From Toxoplasma gondii ME49 (lineage: Eukaryota; Apicomplexa; Conoidasida; Eucoccidiorida; Sarcocystidae): 64,000 bases of DNA. The notes beneath the pieces are model-generated. The model saw nothing but the letters and a program-made list of their open reading frames with translations. It had not been told where the DNA came from and made no database searches. This document shows positions 9,762 to 23,900 of the stretch, one piece after another; position 1 is the stretch's first letter; every line of letters starts with the position of its first letter. Where the stretch lies: positions 6,198,885 through 6,262,884 of the forward strand of contig NC_031479.1 of NCBI RefSeq assembly GCF_000006565.2. Direction: 5' to 3'. The position numbers and the translations under genes are program-made.

Positions 9762-12700
9762 TTATTCTGGTTTTCTTTGCGGAAGGTGCATGCAGCTGGC
9801 GAGGGTGTCAAAGGCGCGGGCTGCGGAGTCCCAGTCTCGAGTTTGGATTTCAAAGACAACGAAGGAGGGAGGCAGAGGCGTCCTTCTTCGCACGAGGCAC
9901 TGATACGCATGGCGACCGGCAGAGACGCCTTTGTGCCAGAGAGTGTGAATGGTGCGCAAAACGTTCAGCCCCTCGCCTCTGCCCGTATCGTCACAGTGTG
10001 GGCGATCTCCGTTCCCCCTCTGTTCGACCTCCAGTCCTTCCCCGGCCGCAACTGTCTCTGCAAACGGGCATTGCCGGATGTCCACGGAAGTCAGGGGAAC
10101 GAGGCCTCCCGGGGTGTTCTCAGTTCGTTTCCTCTCGCCTGTGTCGACTCGCAACGACAGCAAAGACTTCACAGACGCACTGAGATACCCTCTGCACTCT
10201 CGCCCCCAAGAGAGAAGCACAGGTCGTGACCTCGAGACTGGCTCTCTTTGCAAGGTCTCCGCGTTTTTCTCTCTGCTGCCTACGCCTTCGGAGTCTTCAA
10301 CTGCTTCCTCTTGTTCTCGCCCCTGTTCTAAACGATCAAGAACAGGCAGGAAGCCAAATGGGGCTTCACGTTGATCTTGCACTCTTTCTCTTCTCGTCTG
10401 TTTCACGAGAACGCCTCGTACACTCGAAGACCTACGCGCTTCTCTGGAACTGTCCCGGCACTGCCTTCCGTTCTTTGCCTTCTCACCGGCGCCCTTCCCC
10501 CGCATTTCCGAGGTCTCACTGAACTCGGATTCGCTTGCCTTCTGCGTTCCTTGAAGAGCTTCTCCTTCTCCTGTCTTGCCTCTCCGTTCGCGGGCGACTG
10601 ACAGGCATCGTTGCTCTCTCCCGCTGTCCTTATGCCCGACTCGACCGCAGTCCCTGGTCGACCGATCTCCTCGGGATTCGCCTCTTCCTTTCATTCCTTT
10701 CAATTCCACCGCCAACGTTTGTCGGCGTGCGCCTTTCCTCCACTTCCACAGAGTCTCTTCCCCCTTCGCTGGTTCGCCTTCCAGCTTCTCCTCTCGGCCT
10801 CCAGCCCCGACAACGAGGCCGTTTCCATGTGTGTCGCTCCTACGCTGGACTATGTCAGCTCCCCAAAAGTTGTCCTGGCTTGTGATGCCTCTGGCGATCC
10901 TCCCTAGAGGTTCTGCGAGCTCACATGTCGCTTCTTCCTTCCTGTCTCGGCCCTCGCCTCGCCTTCCTTTCGAGCGTCGCTCGTGGCGCTCGGGCCTCTC
11001 CATTCTCTCTGCTGTCCCTTCTCTGCCGGCGTCTCGCGCATACAGAGCATAGGCCTTCTGGGGGTCGCTCAGCTCTCCTGCAGACACCTGCAGCGCATTC
11101 CGGACTCTGACTTGCACCAGAAACAGCGGCAGAGACCCGTCGACTTGCCCCAGGGCTCCGAGATTTCCAAGAGAGCGAAAGTACTCACCGGTGAGCACCG
11201 CAGCCTCTGAGTCAGAAGCGCCACAACGAGGGAGAGGCGAGAAGGATGGACGAGTCTGGGGTTGAGAAGGAAGATGCCCTTTTTCGAGCGGTGCATGGTG
11301 AGTGACGTCTTCAAAGCAACTGTCGCGGGAGTTGCGATAACATGGCTGAGACTCCAAGAGCTCGTCTGAGCCTTCCCCTACAGACGGGGAGACAGAGACC
11401 CAGGCGGGGCGTAGCGGGGGACAATGTGTGGCTTCGCCACTGCGCGGCGAGCCATGGAAGTTAAAGATGAGAGAAGGCCTGGTACAACGTTTTTGGCACC
11501 AAACGGATGCAAAAAAGTTCGAGAAGAAGCGGTCGGCAGCCGCTCTCTTCCGACCGTCTTGCAACTCCTCTTCGGCGAGATGGAAACGCATTCTGTCCCT
11601 GCGACGCCCCCCCCCGAAGTGCCCGCCCCCGGGACCCATACGTGACGCCGCCGAGAGGGCATTCATGAACTGTTGAGATGCCTTCACCTGCACACTCGCT
11701 ACATCTGTCCTTCTACAAACCCATTTGATGGTTCCTTCCTTCGCGTAGAAAAGCAGATCGCGTGTCGCTCCTATGTAGTCTATTCGGGTGTTGTCTTTGA
11801 TGCTTTGTCCCTCTCTCGATGTCGCCGAAATACGGTGAGGCTCCTGCGTCCTCGCATCGAGTTCTTCCCCTTCGGCCTCTACTCTTTCTCGTCGCGCCGT
11901 CTCGAGCTGGAACGCCCCTCGATCTGTCTTCCCTGGGTTGGCCACCGTCGTGTTCCACCGCCTTGAGTGCCACCAGCGCGTGATGCGGAGGTCGCTTTCG
12001 GTTTTAGTTGTTCTCTCGTTGATACGGTTCCCCGTCCCGTCTCGGCAGCTTCGCTGGCTCTTCGCCTCTTCGCCCCGTCTGTCGAGGCCGGGGACGCCGT
12101 CCTTCGGCAGCGCACACGCAAAGATAACTGGCTGGAGACTGGCGCGGCTTTTGAGAGCAATTCCTTTCTGCTGCAAGAAACTCGCTTGCGAGACATGGAA
12201 GTGGAACGGCTGCACAGAGAAGCTGTCCGAGAAGGCCCGCGGCGGCCGGATGGCAGCGATGTGGGGAAGCCTTTGAATCACAACGCAGACCCCCGCAGTG
12301 AACGAGTGGAGGAGAAGAAGCACAGCTCCTAGGACGCCAAAGACGAGGGACGAGAAACCGTAGAGCAGGCCTAGGAAGAAGAAGAGGAACTTTTTTCGAG
12401 TCTTCGTTTCGTCGACCTCCTCCTCGAAAGAGAGACGTTCCCCACAGGGCTGCAACCCCGGGAGCGCGCGTCGGGTGTACCCTTGCTGAGGGTAGAAGAC
12501 GAGAGCGAAAAGAGAAGAAACGAGCAGCTGGAAGAAGACTAAGACGCCGCGAAAGATGCCCTCGGTCAGCGAATCTGGACACTCCAGTGTAGGGCGATTC
12601 ACGCGTAGATGCGAAGGCCACATGCCCAGAAGATCGTCTCCGTCGACCAAACGGAGGGTCTCAAAAAGCTGGAAGAGACCCGCGAAAATTGAACTGAAAC

Positions 12701-12793
12701 CGTCGAGCACATCGGCTAGGAGACCTCGAGACAGCCGCGCGAACACCCCCCATGGGCTCAGCCTCTCCGAGGGTCCGTCGGACACTGGCATCT
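9762..12793 (-). CDS. VPS13-like exon 20: C-terminal helices, PH-like region and stop
   Basis: About 1,010 codons to a stop at 9762-9764. The first 200 residues (GVFARLSRGLLADVLDGFSS, then repeated hydrophobic helices) correspond to the amphipathic C-terminal helices of VPS13. HIAAIRPPRAFSD matches the 'R.RpPR.f' motif that ends that region. TRDLLFYAKEGTIKW suggests the PH-like domain. The last 30 residues (SFVVFEIQTRDWDSAARAFD) are ordered again. Glu/Arg-rich insertions separate these. In known VPS13s this end binds the acceptor organelle or lipid droplets. Confidence 0.83.
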
Positions 12794-15700
12794 CTGAAGA
12801 AAAAACAGCGAGAAAAGGAAAGAGACAGGCGAGCGAAGGGCCGGGAATGAGAAACGGCTTCAGGGTGAAGAACGACACACAAATGAGATGCATCCATCCA
12901 CAAGAGATCAATGCATGCAGGAGAGTGAATGTACAGGCAGAGGAAGCAGACGCAGATGACAAAGAAAGAAATCGCGCGTATCCGAGTTCTAAAAAATCGT
13001 GTCAGAAACACCAACAGGGAACATCCCAGACAGACAGGCCGAAACAAGAGACCGTGAAGAGCAATGAACGAATCACAGATCTACAGATTCTGTTTGAATC
13101 ACGTTGAAATACACAATCAAGTACACACATGCAGACCCCTATACAAACAGATATATATATATATATATATATGTATTTGTATGTATTTGTGTGTAGATCT
13201 GAAAATGCATCTGTATGCAAGCCTGTATCCCTACTAGAGTGCATGTGCGTGAGAACGGTCTGAGGAACGTGCGAGAATCGGAAAACTGTTGTCTTCGCTG
13301 TCCTTTCTCCAACCATCTCTGCACACCTTCGAGCAAGCCTACTGTGAATGCGATCAAGGAACAGAGCCCGCGTTCCTGCGGAGACATTGGAGAGAACGTT
13401 GAGAGGATTGCCGAGGACGTCGATGGACGCGACGAGTTTGTGTGCCTGGCGAATGCCCTGCTGCATGTACACCGTGCTGAGTTGCTCGGTGAAGTGCTCC
13501 ACGGTGTTGAAGACGGATTTCTGGAAGACCAGACGAAACTTCACGGGGACGTTGGTGACGTCCGTCACGGTCCCCGCCACCAGCTGCAGCTGGCGGAGAA
13601 CCATCACATCGCGGTCTGCTTGAAGTCGCCTTTTGTGTAGTCTGGGCGCTCGCGCAGAAACCAGGACTTTGATCGGACGAATACAAAAAGTCTGAATGTA
13701 GAACGGCTTCTTTGAAAACGTTTGTGAAGACACACCGACGGGCGGGTCGGGACACCCGCGAAAGCGAAGGAAGCCATCTGACGAAGGATCTCCAAGGGCC
13801 GCTTGCCGGACTGCCAGAACGCTTCGGGACTGCAGAGAGCGGAAATAAAGGTTTCGCCACTTGAGAAATCTGCGAAAGAAAAATCCAAACGCATGGTCGG
13901 GGTCGACAGACATGGCGTTGTATACAGCCAGACTTCTTGCATCTCTTATCTGAAATACTAATTGCACGTTGATGCTTTCGTGCGATCTGAAAGTGACAGA
14001 AGCCTTTCCAGTCAGAGATAAAGACATGCCAATACGTCCATATATATGTGTACATGTGGATACCCACCTATATGTATCGGGCTATAAATACATATAGAGC
14101 GCATGCAGATATTATATACATACATATATATATATATATATGACTGCTTGTACCCACGTGAAGGCTGAGGTTCGTCATTTTCGGTATCTCGGCCTTCAAC
14201 TCTCCTCGATTTGACTGTGACGCGTCGCTCGCGTTGCCCGCTTACCTGAGGAGGTACCGCACGAGTTCGAAGGTGGTGTCGATTTCAATGTGGACTGAAA
14301 GCGGGGCGAGGTTGCACTCGAAGTACTGCAGCAGCGTGGCTTCAGTGGTCCACTGGCCTCCAAACTGGATCCGGAAAAATACATTTTCTGCTTCTGATTC
14401 GTCTTGAGAGAGGCGAAACTCACGGAGGGACGCCTCGACGAGGGTGGTCGCCTTTGCAGTGGAAATAATGCCCTCGTCGGGGACGAGACTGCGCTTATCC
14501 TCTGCGCCCCAGTGCCTTAACCTTTCCTCCTGAGTCGCGAGGCGCATGATCGTCGAGCTGTAGGCTCCAGAAATGTTGTTGTCAATCTGGAGGTTCCTGA
14601 TCGCCAGGCGATAGTCCACATGGAGCGTGGCTCCCCCTTCGTCCGTTGCATGCAGCGAAGCTGCTGAGGTAGGCAGGCGCCTCGCGGATCCGACGGCCCC
14701 GGAGAGCGCGACGTAGGCCAGTTCTTGCGGCCCGGAGTCGACCAGAGAGAGGCCGAGGCCGTCGAGAACCAGGGATACAACGATTTCGACATCCGACAAC
14801 TTCGGAAAGGACAGCGAGCCTGACTCACGTTCAGCTTCGGCGTCTGTAGGTGAAACCAACGGGCCTTTTTGTCTCCTTCCATCGTACAGAATCGCATCGT
14901 CACTCTCGGCTTGTTCGTCGTCGTCTCCCCAGGAAGCTGCGAATCGCCTCCGGGGCTGGCAACTTCGCCTTCGTGTGAGAGGCAAGTGAGCCGTGCGCCA
15001 CCTCGCTGGTCCGCTTGAGACGGACTTGGGAGAAATGGATTCCTGAGAGATTGCAAGGCCTTTTGTGCTTCCCAGTCTGAAGTTGTCATTCCTCAGCGGG
15101 ATGAGTGGAGAAGCGCCTGGAAGACCAGACTTGGCGGAGCGGGCAAAACGAATCCGTGGTCGAGTGTCTATGCTTCCTTCTCGGCGTTTCTGCCTCGCGC
15201 TCAGGCGCAGCTTCTTGAAGGCGCTTCGACGCGAAGGAGTGGACAGAGAACAAGAAGAAGAGACAGCCGAAGCCGACCACGGGTGACCAGTTCGATGGGG
15301 TTGGTGTCTGCGTTTTTGTGCGACGAAGAGTCGAAGAAAAGACTTTCTGCTGCGCTTAAAATCGACCGAACCTTGCTCGAAAGGTTGCGTCACGGTCGAG
15401 GGCCGCCAGAGCCATCCGGCTTGTTCGCTGTCCTCCTCGCAGGTCGGTGGACCAGACGAATTCGAAAGAAAAGACGACGCTGAGATCCAGTCCCCCTTCG
15501 CGCCTTCACAGACATCTGTCGTCGCGGCGTCTTCCTCTCGAATTTGAGGTCGAGACCCTCTGAAACTCCCTCTCCATTGGTAGAAGGCGCCTCGCGCTTC
15601 GTCATGGTGGGCTGGACTTCCTGTCTGACGAGCCTTCTCGACTGTACCCGAATTCTGGCGGGAGACCGGGGCCTCGCTCAAGAAACTCGGCCTCCTTGGG

Positions 15701-18700
15701 AGACACTTGGTTAGATCATCCAGCGAAGCGAAGGGAGGCGTTTCGACGCTATCGGGCGCCTCTTTTTGCTCGAGTTTCTCTTCAGATGACGCCGCGTCTC
15801 TGTGGGAGTCCTTCGCCTTGTGGTGGGCCTCTCGATTCGCCTCTGCGTGTACTGCGCCTCCCTCAGTGGGGCTGTATTCCTTGAGGGAGAACGTACCGAC
15901 GCGGCGAACGGTGAAATCAGAAGATCCATCAGAGTGACAGATGTCTTCGTGAGCGTCTCCTTCTTTCGCACCCCGCTGTCGCTCCTCGTCTGACGAAGCT
16001 GCGGCGCGTTGACGGTGAAAACGAGGTCGCCACACTCGAGGAGGGTGGCCTCTTCTGTGCTGGTGTCTTCCCGTGGCTACGAATACAGTGGAGCTTTGGG
16101 GTTCTCGACATCTCCCTGTGTTCTCCAGGTGACAACGCTTCTTCAGAAACGCCTCGCGCGAGCGTCGAGACGCGTGGATCCTCCCACAAGATTTGCTTCT
16201 CGTTATCTTCTTCCCAGAGGAAAGTGCATCTTCTTCTTCATTCATTCCTTCCAGCATCTCTCTTGCTCCACTAAGCTCAATCTCTTCTCTCGCTTTTTCT
16301 CCAGCGCCCTGGTCATGGGATGAAGCAGTGCCCTCCTGAGTAGCTGCGTGCCCCCCTGCGGCTGTGCTTGCTTCCCGGCTGTCCTCGCATCTCTCTCCCT
16401 TCTTTGTACGCCGTCCACTGGCGTTCGTAAACGCGTCGCTGTCTTTGCTCGCCTCGGAGTCCCTCCTCCTCTGTCCTGCGTCTTCTCCCATCACCATTTC
16501 CTTGCTTTCCATCACGCTAAGAGTCTCTTTTGCTTGTCCACTCCGTCGCGTTGCATCCACGCGTAGAGCCGTCTGGCTCCTCAGAAAGGCCTTGAGGCGT
16601 CGCTTCGCCGATGCGCCCCTGCCGCTTCTGCTTCTTCGTCCGCCCTTTTGAGTGAGGCACCACCCTCGCGTGGTTCTCTCCACCTCCTCAGTTCGTCTGC
16701 CTCTCCCCGTCGCAACTCGAAAGCGTCCATTCACTCTTCTGCGTCTTTCCTCCGAGGAGTCTGAAGGCGCTTTGGGGATAAGCAGATGCGCAAGGTCCAG
16801 CGGATGCGTTTTGCTCCCCCATCGCGAAGCGAGGTCGGTTAACAGGACGATTCGCCTGCCTCGGGATACCTGCGTGGTGAGGAAGAGACAGTCTCTTCCT
16901 CCACTCAAAGGCAGGGGTGGATGATCCTTCACGCGCGCAATGTCGCAGGTGCAGTGGACCTCTTGGCCATTGGAATCGATCACAGAAAAACGGAGTTTCT
17001 TTCCGCGTTTCGTCGGATCGTGCCACGCATAATCCACTTGGGCTCCGGGGTAAAGAAGCTCCTTCATGTCGCGACTGCAGCTTGGGCCGAATCCCCGCCG
17101 GGAGGTCCCCAGCACTTGGCGAAAGTAGATGAGCCGGCGCGAGGCGTTGACCAGCAAATACTCGCTTTTCTCTGGCTTCCCAAAGCAGACAAACAGTGCC
17201 GCTCTCTCCACCGCCCGGATGTCGACCTGAACAATCGTGTAGACCTTCCCCACAGACCTTGAAGGTGCCGAGGCCAGGACGCGCCTTGGCGCCCAGCGCG
17301 ACGCGGCAGGTGTCAACGGAGTCGATCCCACAGGCCCAGGAACCCCAGCAGAAACAGAGATAGACGGCGCAGATGAAACGGGGACAAACGGCCCAGAAGC
17401 GAGGGCGACCGAAGGAGACAACACACGCATCTGATGCGATGCGACGGCAGTGAGACGCAGCTCTGCCGACCAGATGTGCTGAGACCGAGCGGAGGAGGCG
17501 AGACGCTTGGGGACGGACTCCGTCAATGGTCCTTCAGCAGAGAGAGAAGAACAGGGGAAGAAGCTAGGGACAGGGGAGCTTGACCCCGGAGGGTATGAAG
17601 GATCTGCGCTGGCTGTGGATGTGGAAGGCCTGGAGACCGAAACACAAAAATGCAACCAATGCCCGCTGTCGTTCGGCGCACGAGACTGCGGGACTGGACG
17701 ATCATTCCTGTGTCAGTCACGAAGCGTCAAATGTTCGATGGAGGCGGGTTCCCGTTTCTGAGAAAGCAAGGCGCTTGTAAGAAAAACACACCACGCTCTC
17801 GTCTGTCGAGGAAACCAGGAAGGCGCTTGGATTGATGTTAGATTCTGATCGCGGATTTGTGTCCTTGCCGCCTCAACATAACCAGACTCGCCTAGGTGCG
17901 CTTAGTTGTATTGGTATGTGGCGCTCGGTCACGAAGCTGAGCGTTTCCAGGCATTTGCCTTGCAGCCGCAGATTTTAATAAAAGATGCTCAGCATGCGCC
18001 CACATAGGGGAAAACATGAGTCAGTGAACGTCCACACACAAGGCGACTGGGGAAGCCAAGGGAGAGCGTTGACTGTCTGATAGCTGTCTGAGAACTTTGG
18101 GGCATCGCAATGTGATGCGTGTGGCACGCATCTTCCATTTGAATTCACATGTGGGCTCATAGACGTACAGGAATGGAAACGACCTCTTCAGAATACAATA
18201 GATCAACAATCCTGGTTCAAACGTTTTCATACTCGCTCACAACCGTCAGGAGTAGCTATTCACGAGGGCAACTCTGCCGGAGACTAGTGAGGCCCTACGG
18301 GGCTCCTTCGCCCTCTAGGGGGACGGTTGAGAATTCCTGAAATGCTAAGACACCTCTCAGAGAGGACACAGAGGTTCGCATCCTAGACTCTAAGAAAACA
18401 TATTTTGGTGACAATTACCTGGGTTTCTCCTTGGCACTCTGACAAGCAGGAGGTATATCGCCGTCGCTCCCGCCGGCTGTCCTCTTCACAGCTGAGAGTG
18501 TCGCTGTCGCCTCATAGGTCCTGGAGATGAGGAGCGGATCGAAGAGGGAAAACTGGAAAGATGGAGTTCCGTTTGGCCCCACCTGCTGAGGGTGGAATGT
18601 CTGCTTCTGCCCAGGCGCGAGATGCAGAAACTCCGTCTCGGTGTCTTCGTTTGCTTCTCGAATCCAAATGTCTGTCTCCAGCGAATTGACGAGTGTGAAT

Positions 18701-20887
18701 CGGCTATACACATTGACGATTTTAGTCCGAAGGAAAGGCGGTGGCGCGAGAGAGACAGTGATGCCTAGCCAGTGGGCCTTCAAAGTTTCCTGGTCCCCTC
18801 CACCCTCCACGTAGACTTCGTCCTTTCCTCTGTGCCCTCGGAGAGGCGCCCAAAACGCTCGACGGTCTCCCGAAGACCTCTCACCCTTCCCTGGCTTCAG
18901 CTGAAAACGCGGAATCACGACTTGCCCTGTCCGGCCGACTGTAGCGACGCTAAAGCCTTGTGCACTGTCTCGCGTTTCTGCTTCTTTTGCGTCCTTCGGC
19001 GGCGCACTCAATTCGAGCTCCCTGGCACCCTCGGCCTTCTCGTCGGGATTGGACTCATGTCCAGTCCGTCGTGGTCGCGTCCGCAGCTCCGCACCGTCGA
19101 CGACAGCGGCCGTGTCGGCCGACGGCGACCTGCGAGGACTCCCGCTGGCGGCTTGCAAGCGCGAGAGAGACGGCAGAGTCAGCTGAGAGAGTGCTAAGAG
19201 GCTGGAGAGTCGATTCACGGGAGCCAATCCGAAAATCAATTCTTTTTTTCGACGGCCAGAGGCGCCTCTTGAGGATGTCCCGCCTCCGGGAGGCGCCAGC
19301 AGTCTCCACGCGAAGGGGTCGAGTCTGTTGGGAAGCTGCCGCGGCCAGGAAACAGACAACGGGGAGGGATGCCGGTTAACGACCACGTAGGGCGAATACA
19401 ATCGCACTGTTCTCACGCCAGTCTCCCATGTGTACGTGTGAGAACCGAGGGCGGCTGCCTCTTCCAAGAACGTCATTCGTTCTGCGAGTTTCATTTCCTC
19501 CTCATTCGTCGTGGCGAGAAGCAGCGTGGAACGCGGGCGAGACGGGAGGATTCGCGAGGCTGTGAGTGCGGCTGGTGAGGCTGTGGTGCACGTTGACGCC
19601 CTCTCGTTTGAGACTTTCGTGCTCGCCTCATTCACACCTGGTACCACACTCCGAGATTCTGAAAAGTGCCGGCAATGGTCACCAATTCCCCGTCGCTCTG
19701 AGCTCTCTCTTGGCCAAGGACGATTGTCACATTCTCGACCTCTGTTCGCTTCAGTGGCAGTGAGCGCGAGTCGCCATGGCGACCATTCCCCTTGCGTCCG
19801 CCGCAAAAAGGAGACAGCGGAGGCACTGCCAGGTCCGAGTGCGGAGCCGGCAACAGTTTCCGCGCAGACTGAAATCTCTTCGGGCTCCAGAGCCGCAGCG
19901 AAGCGAAAGAGCGGATGGTCTGGAGGAAGTACTAAGCCGTCAGGCTGTACAATTTCCGAGCGATGCAAGGAAATCGTGGAATCGAGAAGGGGAAGGACGA
20001 AGCAGCCGGGAACAGCGGGAGAGGAGGAGTCAGGCCTGTTGATCCCTAAAGGCTTAGATCGGTAGACGTAAGTGAAGTGAGTGGTGCTACTGGAGAAAGA
20101 AAGTTCGAGAGAAAACACTTGACACGCCTCTTCGATTTTCACATCTTCCCCTGCTCTCAGAGAGAGAACTGGCGAGACCGAGAAAGAAGAATCTAACCTG
20201 GAAGGGAACCCATGAAAAGAGAAACCTGACTCGTCGGCTGAACGGCGGCTGGGGGGTGGTGACAGTGGTGATAGCGGTGATAGCGGCGGTTTCCCGGCTC
20301 CTCCCTTTGAACAGCTTTCATGCTTATCTGGAACACTCAGAAATAACGAGTCTGGAAGGGAGACGGATCGTCTGTTTCTCGTCGGCTCTCCACCTCTCCC
20401 TCTTCTTGAGAGCCGAGAAGGGGAGACGGAGACACGTGTCTCCATTTGGCGCCCAAGACGAGGTCGCCTAGACGAAGGCGAATACGGCCCGTGGTAAGGC
20501 GAGGGAGGAACAGAGAAGAGGGAAGTACGAAGCGACTGCTGCTCTCGTGGCAAACCAGCGACACTGGTATTTCGACTGGAGGCAGGTGATCGCTGCACTT
20601 GCCGGAGCACAGGCAGAGGCCTCGCGAGCGGAGCGTTCAGGGCCACAATCAGAGGCTCAAATAGGCGGTTGCCGATCTGAAGAAAAAACGAAGGGATCAC
20701 GGACGAGGGAGAAAGACGCGTACGCCTCAGTCATTCGTCGAGGGCATGCCGCATAAAGTGGCACTCGTGCAATGATCAATTCGCACATTTACGTCCTCGT
20801 ACACTCCGCCATTACACAAAATGTCGTAGTCGGCACCCGGTACAACTTCGCGAGAGACGGTTGCCTACCCCTCGCTATATAAAAGGA

Positions 20888-20921
<34 letters not shown>

Positions 20922-23900
20922 TCCGCTGGACCATCTGGTTCGCAATGTGCATGGATATGCGTAGATAGACATTTGCCTACATGCCTATTGGTGTGTGCTT
21001 CGTTGCTTCTACAACATGGAGAAGACCAGGGGTGTTCTGTCTGTTATCCCTCTAGGCATTCTGTACCTGGAGGGGGGCCTCGAGGGCAATCTGGAAGTAA
21101 AGCGGCTCCGTTTCAGTCAAGAAATGTCTCAGCTTTTTGCCGTAGACGGTCACTGCGAGAGCAAGCCGTGTCGCGTTGATCGTCCCCACTTCCTCAGGCA
21201 TCAGCGGAGTTTGGCGGAAGAAAGACAGGCTTTTCCCTGTGCGTCTGGGGCTGTCTCTGTCACGTTTTCTCGGATATCGTTCTTCCGGTAGAGGTCGCGA
21301 TTGCCTACACATCAGTGGCTTTGACTTAGGCCCGTCAGCTGCGTCGAATCGTCGCTCGTCGCCCTCCCGAAGCGAGTGAGAGGGCACGGCATGCCCATCA
21401 TCTACTTGGTCAAGAAATCGCATCTGTTTCTTATTCTCGTGTGCGATTCTTCCTTCTCCACGACCGCCGCCCCTGCGATGTGCTTCCTCATCATCCTCGA
21501 GGCCATTTTTCTCCCACCGTGGCCTCAGATCCTGCCCTGACTGTTCGGCCCGAGTCGGCTTAGCGCCGGCGTCAACTGGCTCGGGGTAGGCTTCCCTCCC
21601 TCGCCACGTTGATTTGGAGTCCTGGGCCAGTTCCTCTCGACGACAGGCAGGGTGCCCTCTCTCCCTATCGTCCTTGACGAGCATCGGCCGCTGCACCAGA
21701 CAAGCAACTGTGCTGCGTTCCCTTCCCCAGGACGTCTGTTGTCGCCGGAAGGTTTCGAGACACGCGCATGGATCTGAAGGGTGAAGGAATTCCAAAATGT
21801 GCGGCGTCATGGAATACGCGCCAACGGAACAGTTGAACGACTCCGTCAGACGCCGAAAATTCGCTGCTGGCAGCAGGGGCTGGGCGCCGAGAGAACGCGC
21901 GAGACTGTACAGATATCGATAAGCCTGGGTGGACAGAAGCCAGGAGACGCTGCAGAAAGGGTGGAAGCGCATGGATGTACACGAAGCGGAGACAACGAAA
22001 CCCAGAAAAGGTTGAACACAAGACGATGTGGCCGGATCACACCGTGACGACAGAAGGTGAAAATGCGAAACACATGAAAGAGAAAACGACAAACCGTAGT
22101 CGGGCGCCCACTAAAACGTCTAGCACAAAATATGCATACACACGCAAACGCACATCTATATATAGATATATATACACCTTCCTGCTCATCTGTATGTTGT
22201 GTGCGTGTGTTTTCGAACTTTGCGTCTTGTCCTTGTATATATATATATATATATATATACATATATACATATGAACATACTGAAGAAAGACTATAGACAT
22301 TGCAGTGTGCTGGAAGTAGGTGTGTCTCTTTCCTGAGCAATTGAAGTATGCGGAGAGACACGATTTATGTGCGTGACGAAAAACAGAGAAGGGCGAACTA
22401 GTTACTTTAACTAGGAGAAGCGAGAGGTGCTTGTCTGTAGGCTTCGGAAGTTCCTGCTTTTCCAGCAGCCACTCCGAAGCCGCGCGCGGGATGCTCCAGA
22501 GCTCGCCTTGATCCTGCCTCTTGTGGTCACCGGGCTCGCCCGTGTCTGCTTTGTGTGTTTCTGTCTCGTTTCGGCAAGTCTCCTCGACCTCTCCTCGTCC
22601 GGCTTCCTCGCATCTACATTTCTCGCCAGGTGTGTGCTCTCGGCGCTGAGACGTTGCCATCTCTTCATTTCTTCGTTTGTCTCCTTTTCCTTCGTGGGTT
22701 CGTTCTTTTTCAGCTCCTCCTGCACGCTCGTTCCTGTCTTCTTCGCCTTCGTTTTCTCGGGCGTCTCGGGGAGATGTTCTCGGCCTCTGCACAAGCTGTG
22801 AAGCGCCGGATCCTCGAATGCCAAACCCCGGCATGATGCTCTCGTTTCCAGCGCTGTTGTGAGTCCGTACAGTCAAGCGACGCCCTTGGAGTTCTGTTCT
22901 GCACTTGTTCTGCGTGCTGACTCTCTCGGCCGCTTCCGCTCGGACAGCGGTCCTCACAGCTGCCACGAGGGTGCCCGAAGGCATGACTAAAAACGGCTCT
23001 GTCTCGGAGCTGCATCGCCAGGTTTCCCAGTCCTCTTCAGCAAGAAACGAGCCCTCAATGGCTTCGCTCTGACCGTCCTCGTTTGGTGGCTTCTCTTCGT
23101 TACTTCCTTGTTCGTCCAGAGAAGAAGCTGCGCAGCAGGAAGAGGGGAACGCGTAGTGCAAATGTGGGCGACCTGAGGCTTCCTCGCTCGGGGGTTCGCT
23201 GCTGGTTTGTCTCGCTGACTCGTCGCGCTTCCGCCTCTGATCGAGGACACCTTCGATCACCATGCCTCGCGGCAGAAGCCAGGTGAGAGGCACATGCACT
23301 TGCCCGCCATCGGGCAAGACTTCTAGAGGAGCCAGGCGAGCTCGTGAGGCAGACGCAAAGGCGAGCTCTCCAGCGGAAAGTGACACAGACAAGGTCCCAG
23401 AAGAAGAGTTCAACGAGGAAGAAGCGGAAGAGGACGAGACAAAAGCAGGAGGCGAGCGGGGATGTCTCGCGGATGACCACCGTCTTCTTGGAGAACGGTT
23501 AGCTCTTCTCCCGAGCGTGACTTGAGCTGTGGCTTCTCCGCAGTTGGCAAACCTTCGCTGCTGCCGCGTCAGCTCAAGAGAGGAAGGTACGTTACTGTAT
23601 GCTCGCCTCAAGGGTGGAGCATGGTCCAGAGACATACGGTCTTCATTTTCGTCCAGAAATGAACAGACAGAGGCGAATGATCCTTCACTGGAAGTTCCCT
23701 TCGGACTCGAAAAGGGAGAGACAGAGGAAGAAGAGGGTGAGCGTCGATCGGCTCGAACTGGCATAGGCGCTGGGGGAGGGTCCAGCTCCGCAACAAAAGG
23801 GTGGGGGAAAATCTGAGAAAGTTGATCAAGCGGGGCAGCAGCGGGCAGAGGGTCAGATGTGCCTCACAATGACAAGACACTCGCGGGATCTTTGTAATTG

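Noticed and set aside
22037..22340. Continuation of the open frame past VPS13-like exon 15 as coding
   Set aside because: It runs through an AT microsatellite (Ile-Tyr repeat). A GTAACT donor at 22405 followed by a good acceptor at 21925 gives in-phase, ordered sequence.
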